A stretch of DNA of 64,000 nucleotides from Gemmatimonadota bacterium. GTDB lineage: Bacteria; Gemmatimonadota; Gemmatimonadetes; Longimicrobiales; Gaopeijiaceae. The translations under genes and the position numbers were made by a program. The stretch spans positions 19,718-83,717 of the forward strand of contig JAQBXY010000013.1 in the NCBI GenBank assembly GCA_027623325.1, written 5' to 3'. Numbering within the stretch: the stretch's first letter is position 1; every line of letters starts with the position of its first letter. Shown here in pieces: positions 26,626 to 34,387 of the stretch. Under the pieces are notes generated by a model. The model was given only the letters and a program-made list of their open reading frames with translations. It did no database searches and was not told the DNA's origin.

Positions 26626-27222
26626 GTGCTCCGCACTTTGGCCGTCGCGACTCTTATTGCCCTATCCCCAGTGATGGCCTCCGCCCAGATCCTTTGGGAC
26701 GCCCCTCCGCTCGTGAGTCACGTGGCTCCATCGGGACTGAGCCTCTTCCTGGTGAGTCCCCAGGGGGGGGATCTGGGTGGTCTCGTGACCTTCCGTCACG
26801 AAGCGGGTCCCGTAGGGCTGGGGTACCGCTTCGCGATCTCCGACGAGAACGGAAGTTCGGATGTGGCGTTTGCCGGTGGTGTCGACATCTCAGGATTCCT
26901 CGCGCGGGCCGTGGAAGGGTCTGAGGTCGACGTAATGTGGTGGTCCGGCGCCGGCATCGGCGTGGGGCAGGAGTCGGTCGTGTCGATTCCCGTCGGGGCA
27001 CTGATTGGCTGGAGCGGGCAGGGCGGGGACGTCATCCTCAGCCCCTATGGTGGGGGGCACATCACGCTCGACGTCTCGACCGTCGACCAGGATAACGTCC
27101 GGCTCGGTGGCTCGTTCGACCTTGGCCTGGACGTGGTGCTTTCGTCCGGGTGGCTCGTGCGTTTCGGGGGGAGCATCGGCGATCGCGATGCCCTTGCCCT
27201 CGGAGTGAAGATCGGGAGCTAG
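26626..27222 (+). CDS. Secreted outer-membrane-like protein, function unknown
   Basis: A 198-residue protein with a GTG start and a GGAGG Shine-Dalgarno 9-13 bases upstream. A signal peptide is clear (LRTLAVATLIALSPVMASAQ, cleavage after the first Ala-Gln). The mature part alternates polar and hydrophobic residues and is rich in Gly (GLGYRFAISDE, GLDVVLSSGWLVRFGGSIGD), typical of a small beta-barrel that reads through in eight or so strands. No family is recognised. It is transcribed away from ridA, so the 56-base gap probably holds both promoters. Confidence 0.75.
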   Translation: MLRTLAVATLIALSPVMASAQILWDAPPLVSHVAPSGLSLFLVSPQGGDLGGLVTFRHEAGPVGLGYRFAISDENGSSDVAFAGGVDISGFLARAVEGSEVDVMWWSGAGIGVGQESVVSIPVGALIGWSGQGGDVILSPYGGGHITLDVSTVDQDNVRLGGSFDLGLDVVLSSGWLVRFGGSIGDRDALALGVKIGS

Positions 27223-27255
27223 GAAGACTCTGCGCGAGCGGGGTGGCGAGACTCC

Positions 27256-27618
27256 CTACCGGCTCACTTCGGGAGGGCGGTCCATTCTCAGTTCGACCTC
27301 GTTCCACACGTCGCGCATGAACTCCAGATCGGATGCATGAACGTCGGCGAAGTAGGTCAAATCGAACGCAGTAACGGAGTGTCGGGCCAAAATGGCTTCA
27401 CGGTCGGCTGCAGCCAGCCGCTGACTATCCGTGTCGAGAGCCGCCACACGCAGGTCCACATACGTCTGAATGAAGACCTCCTGCTCTATCGGGTCACCGC
27501 CGGGAGGTGTCCTCCCGCAGCTGATCACGGTGACGAGTAGCATCAAGGTGAGCGTTCCGGTGGCGCGTGGGGTGCGCCTCGGAGGGCGAGCGATCGAGGG
27601 GTAGGCGTACGACGACAT
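27256..27618 (-). CDS. Small lipoprotein, DUF4296-like pattern, function unknown
   Basis: A protein of about 120 residues. The start is taken at the ATG complementary to 27616-27618; an upstream ATG would add 22 residues without signal features. After a basic N-terminus, the hydrophobic segment LTLMLLVTVISC carries a lipobox VISC, so lipidation and outer-membrane anchoring are likely. The mature part is helical (EVFIQTYVDLRVAAL... YFADVHASDLEFMRDVWNEVELRM), with a length and pattern like the DUF4296 lipoproteins of Bacteroidota. That resemblance is weak; I would keep it as unassigned. Confidence 0.65.
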   Translation of the reverse strand: MSSYAYPSIARPPRRTPRATGTLTLMLLVTVISCGRTPPGGDPIEQEVFIQTYVDLRVAALDTDSQRLAAADREAILARHSVTAFDLTYFADVHASDLEFMRDVWNEVELRMDRPPEVSR

Positions 27619-27798
27619 CAGTGTGGTTGGGTCGGGGGAAGTTGCTTTGGTATCCCTGTGGTCCATCCCAGGGTCCGTCGGCACGGAGCAGGGCTCCCGA
27701 TCGGCATCTTGCTACACTACCGTATGGACGTGCCGCGAGGCGAGGGGGCGGGGGCCTCACCCGCGGCGAATGCCCATCCCCCAAGAGGTTGGTGTTCG

Positions 27799-28224
27799 AT
27801 GCGTATCGGAGCCGTCGTTCAGGGAGGTCTCCTCCTATCACTCGTAGCCTGCGCGGTGAATCCCGCGACGGGACGGCGCGAGATCGCCCTCGTCGGCGAG
27901 CAACAGGAAATCCAGATGGGTTGCGATGCGGACGGGCAGGTCACCGGCTCGCTGGGTCTCGTGGATAACCCTGCGCTCCAGTCCTACGTATCGGGCATCG
28001 GCACGCGCTTGGCGGCGGTGCGGAGCTCTTTCCGACGATGTACAACGCCGTTCGTGGGCTCGATCTCCCGGTCGGCGGAGATACGATCGCCGATGGCATC
28101 GCGGTCAAGACGCCGGGCAGGATCACGCGGCCCATCGTGGAGCGTCTGGTCGATGACCTTGTTCTCGTCAGCGAGCCCGCGATCGAATGGGCAGTACAGT
28201 CGATGCTGTCGGATGCCAAACTGA
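27799..28224 (+). pseudogene. M48 family metallopeptidase lipoprotein, 5' fragment only
   Basis: The ATG at 27799 starts a lipoprotein signal (GLLLSLVAC) followed by AVNPATGRREIALVGEQQE and GLVDNPALQSYVSGIGTRLAAV, which is the standard N-terminus of bacterial M48 peptidases. Homology stops abruptly near 28020 (about residue 74). The zinc site HExxH and the whole catalytic domain are missing. The reading frame then runs on to 28224 through sequence that, in the next frame, encodes the threonine dehydratase fragment. So the first 74 residues are peptidase and the rest is out-of-frame sequence. A short nonsense-tailed lipoprotein could be made, but not an active peptidase. Confidence 0.85.
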
Positions 28225-28634
28225 CGGTGGAGGGGGCGGGTGCCGCCCCCCTCGGGGCCCTGCGGGAGAACCCGGAGCGGTTTGCGGGGAAGCGAGTGGG
28301 TCTCGTCGCGTGCGGAGGCAATATCGACCCCCGAATTCTCGCATCGGTCTTGATGAGGGGAATGTCGCGTGCGGGTCAGTTGGCCCGGCTGCGGATCTCC
28401 ATCACGGATCGTGCTGGGACGCTCTCTCGCGTGTCACGTCAGATCGGTGAGGCCGGGGGCAACATCGTAGAGATCTACCACCAAAGGATGTTCTACGACG
28501 TTCCCGTGCGGCGTGCAGAGCTCGACGTGGTCGTCGAGACCCGGGATCCGGGCCACGGTGACGAGATCATTCGTCGACTCGCCGAAGCGGGCTTTCCGAC
28601 CCGCCGGCTCCAGGAGGATCGGAGCGGTGCCTGA
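28014..28634 (+). pseudogene. Threonine dehydratase (TdcB/IlvA type), 3' fragment
   Basis: From about 28014 the frame encodes the C-terminal half of a catabolic-type threonine ammonia-lyase: GAELFPTMYNAVRGL, GGDTIADGIAVKTPGRIT, VEGAGAAPLGAL, VGLVACGGNIDPRILASVLMRG, followed by an ACT domain (LRISITDRAGTLSRVSRQIGEAGG, IVEIYHQRMFYDVP). The N-terminal half with the PLP lysine is absent. The fragment is joined directly to the front of an M48 gene and is in a different frame. An ATG at 28038 could give a 198-residue ACT-containing peptide, but a catalytic enzyme is not possible. Confidence 0.87.
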
Positions 28635-28642
28635 GTAGGATG

Positions 28643-28742
28643 TCCGGGTCGAAGTTGGCCCGGATCTTGAGTTAAACATGGGTAGAGCGGGTAGAAATCT
28701 GCCGTTATGGCAGATCCATGAGTTCGACTCTCGATCCGGGTA
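28643..28742 (+). promoter_or_regulatory. Structured clpB leader with competing helices and tRNA-like 3' half
   Basis: The strand 28659-28664 can pair with 28643-28648 (6 bp, local hairpin) or, extended to 28658-28666, with 28733-28741 (9 bp, one G-U), because the two partners share TCCGGG. The long pairing encloses a 7-bp hairpin with loop GTTAT (28697-28715), plus CATGG/CCATG (28677-28681 with 28716-28720). The 3' half has tRNA geometry: a 7-base T-loop TTCGACT at 28723-28729 with 5-base flanks next to the 7-bp outer stem, and GGTAGAGC at 28681-28688 recalls a D-arm. A normal anticodon arm cannot be drawn (6-base loop, weak D-stem). It ends 7 bases before clpB. Confidence 0.5.
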
Positions 28743-28749
28743 GGCAACG

Positions 28750-31401
28750 ATGGTGAACGCAGACAAACTGACGGTCAAAGCGGCGGAGGCATTACAGTTC
28801 GCTGCCACCGAGGCCCGGCGACGGGGCAATGCGGAGATCCATGGCGTACACCTTCTTCAGGGACTCTTGAACCAGGAAGAAGGAATCGTCGTCCCGATTC
28901 TGCAGAAGCTCGAAGTCCCGGTCGATCTCGTGCGTGCCCGGACGACGGAAGCCCTTGATTCGATGGCCCGCGTGGAGGGGGGCTCGGATCAGAACCTCTC
29001 CCGAGACCTGAGGAAAGCTCTCGATGGGGCGACGGACCTCGCGCAGGAGCTGGGCGACGACTTCGTTTCGACGGAACATCTCCTTCTCGGGCTGACGGGC
29101 GAAAAGAACGATGCCGGCCGCATCCTTCGCGATGCAGGGGCCAACCTCTCTGAGGTCCGCGCCGCACTCGAGGCCGTGCGTGGGTCCCATCGGGTGACGG
29201 GGGACTCACCCGAGGAGAGCTATCGGGCTCTTGAGCGTTTCTCGCGCGACCTCACAGAGCAGGCCAGGCGCGGCAAGCTCGACCCGGTCATCGGTCGCGA
29301 TGAGGAGATACGGCGGGTCATCAAGGTCCTGGCTCGACGCACGAAGAACAATCCGGTCCTCATCGGAGAGCCGGGAGTGGGGAAGACGGCGATCGTCGAA
29401 GGGCTGGCGCAGCGCATGGTCGCCGGTGACGTACCGACCTCTCTCGCGAATAAGAAGCTTCTCGAACTCGACATCGGCGCGATGTTGGCTGGGGCGAAGT
29501 ACCGCGGGGAGTTCGAGGAGCGGATGAAGGCGGTGCTCAAGGAGATCACTGCAGGGGAGGGACGGTACGTCATCTTCATAGACGAGCTGCATACGATCGT
29601 CGGAGCCGGGGCAGCGGGAGGTTCCGTCGACGCCGGCAACATGCTCAAGCCTGCCCTCGCTCGGGGCGAATTGCGGATGGTGGGGGCGACGACTCTCGAC
29701 GAGTACCGCGAGCACATCGAGAAGGACCCAGCCCTCGAGCGGCGTTTTCAGCCGGTCTTCGTCGCACCTCCCTCGGTCGAAGACACCATCGCCATCCTTC
29801 GAGGACTCAAGGAGCGATACGAGGTTCACCATGGCGTAAGAATCACGGACGATGCTGTGATCGCCGCCGCGAAGTTGTCGGATCGCTACATCGGCGGACG
29901 GTTCCTGCCGGACAAGGCGATCGATCTCATCGATGAAGCGTCGAGTCGTTTGCGCATCGAGATCGACTCCCTTCCACAGGTGATCGACGAGGTCGAGCGG
30001 CGCATCGTCCAGCTCGAAATCGAACGTCAGGCGCTGTTGACCGAGACGGATGGCGCGGCGGGAGAGCGACGACGCTCCATCGAGAGTGAATTGGCCGAGT
30101 CGCGAGAAAAGAGCCAGGGAATGAAGGCTCGCTGGCAGGCCGAGAAGGATGTGATCGGTGAAATCCAGGCGCTCCGCAGTCAAGTCGACACCCTGCGGGC
30201 GGAGGCGGAGCGCGCCACCCGCACGGGCGAGCTCAATCGAGCGGCGGAGATCAACTACGGCGAGATACCGAAGGCGGAGGCAGGGATCGACGCTGCCGTG
30301 ACGCGCCTCTCGGAACTCCAGAGGGATCACAAGTTCCTCAAGGAAGAAGTCGACGCCGACGACATCGCCACCGTCGTCGGGGAGTGGACCGGGATTCCTG
30401 TCACGCGGCTGCTGGCGTCCGACCGGCAGCGGCTCATGCGGCTCGAGCAACATCTCGGAGAGCGTGTCGTGGGGCAGGAGGAAGCCCTCGCGGTCGTCTC
30501 GAATGCAGTGCGCCGTGCGCGTGCCGGGCTCCAGGACCCCGATCGCCCTGTGGGGTCGTTCATCTTCCTGGGACCGACCGGGGTCGGCAAGACCGAAACG
30601 GCCAGAGCATTGGCCGAGTTCATTTTCGACGACGCCCGAGCACTCGCACGGATCGACATGTCTGAGTACATGGAGAAGCACGCGGTCGCGCGGCTGATCG
30701 GTGCTCCCCCCGGCTACATCGGATACGAGGAGGGAGGTCAGTTGACCGAGGCGGTGCGCCGGCGCCCGCACGCCGTGGTGCTCTTCGACGAGATCGAAAA
30801 GGCGCACCAGGACGTCTTCAACGTGCTCCTTCAGATTCTAGACGACGGACGACTCACCGATGGGCAGGGACGCACCGTCGACTTTCGGCATGTGATCATT
30901 CTCATGACGTCGAATATCGGGAGCCAGGACATTCTGGATGCTGGCGTCGAAGGAGATTGGGCGGAGGTCGAAGACCAGGTGAGGGCCCGGCTACAGGCTC
31001 ACTTTCGTCCGGAGTTCCTGAACCGCGTGGACGACGTGGTGGTCTTCCGGCCTCTCGACCGGAGCGAACTGAGTCGGATTGTGGAAATCCAACTCAAGCG
31101 CGTGGAGGCCCTCGCCGAAGTGCATGGCATCGTCCTCGACGTGTCGGCGGAAGCCAAGGCGTTCATCGCTGCGGAGGGCTACGACCCCGTGTTCGGAGCT
31201 CGCCCCCTCAAGCGTGCGATTCAACGGACCCTTCAGGATCCCCTCGCTCTACTCTTGCTCGACCAGGAGGTCGCCCAGGGCACCACGATCCGGGTCACTC
31301 CGGAGCCGAGCGGTGCAGGACTGAGCTTCGAAGTGGTGGCGCCGACGCATGCGAGGTCTGGGGAGACTCGCGAGGAGGCCTACTCGGCGGGGGAGTCATG
31401 A
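28750..31401 (+). CDS. clpB: ATP-dependent disaggregase ClpB
   Basis: ClpB is the hexameric AAA+ chaperone that pulls proteins out of aggregates together with DnaK. The 883-residue protein has the N-terminal Clp repeat domain ([17 protein letters not shown]), the first AAA+ domain with Walker A GEPGVGKT at 206-213, the coiled-coil middle domain (about 405-530) that marks ClpB rather than ClpA/C, and the second AAA+ domain with GPTGVGKT at 608-615, LFDEIEKAH and [10 protein letters not shown]. The start ATG follows an unusual structured leader. No CIRCE element is visible upstream. Confidence 0.97.
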   Translation: MVNADKLTVKAAEALQFAATEARRRGNAEIHGVHLLQGLLNQEEGIVVPILQKLEVPVDLVRARTTEALDSMARVEGGSDQNLSRDLRKALDGATDLAQELGDDFVSTEHLLLGLTGEKNDAGRILRDAGANLSEVRAALEAVRGSHRVTGDSPEESYRALERFSRDLTEQARRGKLDPVIGRDEEIRRVIKVLARRTKNNPVLIGEPGVGKTAIVEGLAQRMVAGDVPTSLANKKLLELDIGAMLAGAKYRGEFEERMKAVLKEITAGEGRYVIFIDELHTIVGAGAAGGSVDAGNMLKPALARGELRMVGATTLDEYREHIEKDPALERRFQPVFVAPPSVEDTIAILRGLKERYEVHHGVRITDDAVIAAAKLSDRYIGGRFLPDKAIDLIDEASSRLRIEIDSLPQVIDEVERRIVQLEIERQALLTETDGAAGERRRSIESELAESREKSQGMKARWQAEKDVIGEIQALRSQVDTLRAEAERATRTGELNRAAEINYGEIPKAEAGIDAAVTRLSELQRDHKFLKEEVDADDIATVVGEWTGIPVTRLLASDRQRLMRLEQHLGERVVGQEEALAVVSNAVRRARAGLQDPDRPVGSFIFLGPTGVGKTETARALAEFIFDDARALARIDMSEYMEKHAVARLIGAPPGYIGYEEGGQLTEAVRRRPHAVVLFDEIEKAHQDVFNVLLQILDDGRLTDGQGRTVDFRHVIILMTSNIGSQDILDAGVEGDWAEVEDQVRARLQAHFRPEFLNRVDDVVVFRPLDRSELSRIVEIQLKRVEALAEVHGIVLDVSAEAKAFIAAEGYDPVFGARPLKRAIQRTLQDPLALLLLDQEVAQGTTIRVTPEPSGAGLSFEVVAPTHARSGETREEAYSAGES

Positions 31402-31486
31402 CGGTGGGCGCAAGCGGGCCTTTCACCGATGCGGCGAATTGCCGAGATTCGGACGACGCCACCCGGACGATGTGAGGATTGCCGTG

Positions 31487-31993
31487 ATGAATGGATACCG
31501 GAAGCTAGGATTGATCGCGATCGCCCTGGGAGCGTCCACCGCATGCACGACCGTCGTCGTGGAGGCGCCGGGGGCTGCCGTCGGCGCTCAGCTTTCCGTC
31601 GAGCGATTCCTGCAGGCGGCCAACGACCACGACGTCATCGCAATGGGGAGGATCTTTGGCACGCCCCAAGGAGCAGCGATGGACACCGGGGGGACGTTTG
31701 GATGCGCCTTCAAGAAGATCGGCTCCTGGTTCGGCGGCCAGTCGTGCGTGCGCAAACAGGACGTGGAGATCCGCATGGATGCGATCGCCTCGATTCTGGA
31801 GCATGAGGATTATCAGGTGGTTCGAGAACAGCGAGTCGCCGGACGGGATACGCCCACGACCCGGGTGCTCGTGAATATGACGACCCGGGATGGGAGCGTC
31901 ATAAACGACGTCCCCTTCGTGGTGGTACAGGCCAGTCACGGTCGTTGGCTCGTGCAGGAAATCGACCTCCAGCGGGTGATGGCTGCCCGCTAG
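31487..31993 (+). CDS. Lipoprotein, function unknown
   Basis: A 168-residue protein from the ATG at 31487; the GTGAGGA-like stretch 10-15 bases upstream could serve as ribosome binding site. The signal LGLIAIALGASTAC has a lipobox STAC. The mature part resembles a SnoaL/NTF2-like helper fold in outline (LSVERFLQAANDHDVIAMGRIFGTPQGA ... VPFVVVQASHGRWLVQEIDLQRV), with two Cys in FGCAFKKIGSWFGGQSC. I do not recognise a named family. It lies downstream of clpB after an 85-base gap without a clear terminator. Confidence 0.7.
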   Translation: MNGYRKLGLIAIALGASTACTTVVVEAPGAAVGAQLSVERFLQAANDHDVIAMGRIFGTPQGAAMDTGGTFGCAFKKIGSWFGGQSCVRKQDVEIRMDAIASILEHEDYQVVREQRVAGRDTPTTRVLVNMTTRDGSVINDVPFVVVQASHGRWLVQEIDLQRVMAAR

Positions 31994-32007
31994 GACCTCA
32001 GGGGGTA

Positions 32008-32430
32008 CTATTTGTGCAGGGGTTCCCTGGGGTGCTGGACCAGCTCGATGAGGACCCCACCGGTACTCGACGGGTGAACGAACGCGACCCGATGCCCGCG
32101 GGCTCCCGATCGGGGCACGGGGTCGATGAGCGTGAGACCGGCGGCTTCGAGGCGCGCCAATTCCGCTTCGATGTCAACGGTTCGAAACGCTACGTGGTGC
32201 AGGGCCTGGCCGCGGCGCTGTAGGAAGCGGCCCACGGTGGTATCGGGGCCGAGCGGCTCGAGAAGTTCGAGGGACCCCGCGAATGCTACGCGGACCCCTT
32301 GAGCTTCGAGAGTCTCGGGTGGGGAACAGGCTTCCCCCGCCATGAGTTCGAAGAGTCGAGCTGTCCCTTCAAGGGAGTGGACGGCGATACCCACGTGGTC
32401 GAGTGGGAGGTGAGCCGTGACGGAATACAT
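32008..32430 (-). CDS. mce: Methylmalonyl-CoA epimerase
   Basis: This VOC-fold enzyme interconverts (2R)- and (2S)-methylmalonyl-CoA in propionyl-CoA and branched-chain metabolism. The protein is about 140 residues if it starts at the ATG complementary to 32428-32430. It shows LPLDHVGIAVHSLE (metal-ligand His), VAFAGSLELLEPLGPDTTVGRFLQRRGQALHHVAF (second His), and the C-terminal GVLIELVQHP with the Glu ligand. Length and motif spacing match the family. It is divergent from trxA. Confidence 0.92.
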   Translation of the reverse strand: MYSVTAHLPLDHVGIAVHSLEGTARLFELMAGEACSPPETLEAQGVRVAFAGSLELLEPLGPDTTVGRFLQRRGQALHHVAFRTVDIEAELARLEAAGLTLIDPVPRSGARGHRVAFVHPSSTGGVLIELVQHPREPLHK

Positions 32431-32515
32431 TATGTATGGCCTGTGCCGGGACGATCGGTGCGGGGGGGAATGAACCATCGTAGGGTCGACCCCGGTACGC
32501 TACAAGGAGAGCCGA

Positions 32516-32851
32516 ATGGCATTGAGTGAAGCGGTAACCGAAATCACAGATGGTAATTTCGCCGACGAGGTCGGTAGCGGCGAGAGTCTTTATATGGTGG
32601 ACTTTTGGGCGACCTGGTGTCGTCCATGTCTGATGATCGCCCCGATCGTCGAGCAATTGGCGACGGAGTACGCGGACAAGGGCCTCAAGGTCGGGAAGCT
32701 TGACGTCGACATGAACCCGCAGACCGCGGTGCGGTATTCGGTCCGTTCGATTCCTGCGGTGCTGTTCTTCAAGAACGGTGAGCTCATCGACCAGGTGATC
32801 GGCGCCGGGCCGAAGGCGGTTTTCGAAGAGAAGGTGCTGGCTCACCTCTAG
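32516..32851 (+). CDS. trxA: Thioredoxin with WCRPC active site
   Basis: A 111-residue thioredoxin that should act as a general dithiol reductant in the cytoplasm. The fold markers are VDFWATWCRPC, KLDVDMNPQTAVRYSVRSIPAVLFFKNGE with the cis-Pro in SIPA, and the final Gly-rich turn. The active site is WCRPC (residues 34-38) rather than WCGPC; Arg in the third place is uncommon and may change the redox potential. An AAGGAGA Shine-Dalgarno is 6-12 bases before the ATG. It is followed after 22 bases by rsmI. Confidence 0.93.
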   Translation: MALSEAVTEITDGNFADEVGSGESLYMVDFWATWCRPCLMIAPIVEQLATEYADKGLKVGKLDVDMNPQTAVRYSVRSIPAVLFFKNGELIDQVIGAGPKAVFEEKVLAHL

Positions 32852-32873
32852 CACTCGTGCGCTATCTTCACGG

Positions 32874-33722
32874 GTGGCCACGCTTTATCTCGTAAGCACT
32901 CCGATCGGAAACCTCGGCGATCTGTCGCTACGCGCGGCAGATACGCTGAGGTCCGTGCATCGTATCCTCGCTGAAGATACGCGCCGAACGAGGGTACTTG
33001 CGGACCATGTGGAGGCGCGGACTCCTCTGGTGTCCCTGCACGCCCACAATGAGCGGGAGCGAATCGACCGAATCCTGGCCTGGTTGGATGCGGGTGAGGA
33101 TCTGGCGCTGGTTTCGGACGCCGGGACTCCACTTGTTTCCGATCCGGGCGGGCGGGTCGTCACTGCCGTAACCGAGGGGGGCCACGCGGTGGTTCCCATT
33201 CCCGGCCCGAGCGCTGTCCTCGCGGCGTTAGTCGCGTCGGGTCTCCCGACCGATCGTTTCGCCTTCCTGGGTTTTCCGGAGCGGAAGGGCAAGGCGAGGC
33301 GCGCGCTCATTCAACGAGTGATGGGGTCGGAGGAGACCGTCGTGCTGTTCGAGTCACCCCGGAGGCTCCTTTCCTTGCTCGACGATTTGACTGCCGCGTG
33401 CGGAGCCACGCGACGCGCTGCGGTGGGCCGCGAGCTGACCAAGCTCCATGAGGAATTTCGGCGCGGAACCCTCGAGGAACTCGCTGGCTATTACCGTGAG
33501 CGGGCGCCTCGCGGTGAGGTCACGATCGTCGTCGGACCCATGGATGAGGGTGATGAGACCGGTGACGAACAGGCTCGAGCGATTCGTCTTGCCGGCGACT
33601 TGTTACGAGAGGGAATGAAGCCCTCGGCGGTCGCCCGCGAGATCACGAAACGCCTCGACCTGGCGCGAAACGACGCGTACCGTATCGTGCACGACCTCGA
33701 AGGGAATGCGACGAACGAATGA
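32874..33722 (+). CDS. rsmI: 16S rRNA 2'-O-methyltransferase RsmI
   Basis: RsmI methylates the ribose of C1402 in 16S rRNA at the decoding centre. The 282-residue protein has a GTG start, the N-terminal YLVSTPIGNLGDLSLRA motif, AEDTRRTRVL, LALVSDAGTPLVSDPG, PIPGPSAVLAAL and PTDRFAFLGFPERKGKAR. A C-terminal extension (KPSAVAREITKRLDLARNDAY) is the usual RsmI tail. It is the first gene of a chain in which each following gene overlaps the preceding stop by 4 bases. Confidence 0.96.
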   Translation: MATLYLVSTPIGNLGDLSLRAADTLRSVHRILAEDTRRTRVLADHVEARTPLVSLHAHNERERIDRILAWLDAGEDLALVSDAGTPLVSDPGGRVVTAVTEGGHAVVPIPGPSAVLAALVASGLPTDRFAFLGFPERKGKARRALIQRVMGSEETVVLFESPRRLLSLLDDLTAACGATRRAAVGRELTKLHEEFRRGTLEELAGYYRERAPRGEVTIVVGPMDEGDETGDEQARAIRLAGDLLREGMKPSAVAREITKRLDLARNDAYRIVHDLEGNATNE

Positions 33723-34387
33723 ACTGGATTCTTGTGGCGATTCTGGCCGTGTCGGGCCCATCCACCGCGCTGGTCGCAGAGGGTGATTCCATCACCGTTG
33801 CGCGTCTCCAGTACGACGGGGGCGGCGACTGGTACGCCAATCCGTCTTCTTTACCCAATCTGCTTGCGGCAGTCCGAGATCGCACCGGAATTCAGGTCGC
33901 TCGGCGAGAAGTGAATGTGACCCCGCTCGATCCGGCGCTTCGCGACTACCCGTACCTGTACATGACGGGCCATGGGAACGTGACGTTCACGCCGGCGGAG
34001 CGGATCGCGTTGCGCAACTACCTGCTCGCGGGTGGATTCCTGCACGCAGACGACAACTATGGACTCGACGAGTCGTTCCGCGCAGAAATGGTGCAGATGT
34101 TCCCCGAAGTGGGGCTGACCGAGATCCCTTCGGAGCATCCCGTGTTTCACACCTTCTACGATCTACCCGACGGTCTGCCCAAGATTCACGAGCACGACGG
34201 CAAGCCCCCGCAGGCACTTGGGATCTTCCACGAGGGACGCCTGGTCGTGTTCTACTCGTACGAGTCGGACCTCGGAGATGGATGGGAGGACGAGGCCGTT
34301 CATGAGGACCCGCCCGAGACGCGCGAAGAAGCGTTCCGCATGGGCGTGAACCTCTTTCTCTATGTGCTCGGACAGGTAGCGTCGTGA
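33719..34387 (+). CDS. DUF4159 domain protein, exported
   Basis: A 222-residue protein with a weak signal-like N-terminus (MNWILVAILAVSGPSTALVA) and a DUF4159 domain: ARLQYDGGGDWYANPSSLPNLLAAV, DYPYLYMTGHGNVTFTPAERIALRNYL, GGFLHADDNYGLDESFRAEM, PEHPVF-like PSEHPVFHTFY, and a long GIFHEGRLVVFYSYESDLGDGWED. The family has a flavodoxin/amidotransferase-like fold and is often encoded near MoxR ATPases and large membrane proteins; its biochemical activity is unknown. The ATG overlaps the rsmI stop, and its end overlaps the DUF4175-like gene. Confidence 0.88.
   Translation: MNWILVAILAVSGPSTALVAEGDSITVARLQYDGGGDWYANPSSLPNLLAAVRDRTGIQVARREVNVTPLDPALRDYPYLYMTGHGNVTFTPAERIALRNYLLAGGFLHADDNYGLDESFRAEMVQMFPEVGLTEIPSEHPVFHTFYDLPDGLPKIHEHDGKPPQALGIFHEGRLVVFYSYESDLGDGWEDEAVHEDPPETREEAFRMGVNLFLYVLGQVAS

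Noticed and set aside
28658..28742. A functional tRNA gene before clpB
   Set aside because: The acceptor and T-arm geometry fits, but the D-stem is three weak pairs, the anticodon loop has six bases, and a strong alternative hairpin (28697-28715) would break the anticodon arm. No confident tRNA type can be named.
28750..28750. CIRCE-type heat-shock operator near clpB
   Set aside because: No TTAGCACTC-N9-GAGTGCTAA-like inverted repeat was seen in the leader.
29206..30807. 533-codon minus-strand open frame opposite clpB
   Set aside because: Shadow of a highly conserved gene; no recognised domain and no ribosome site.
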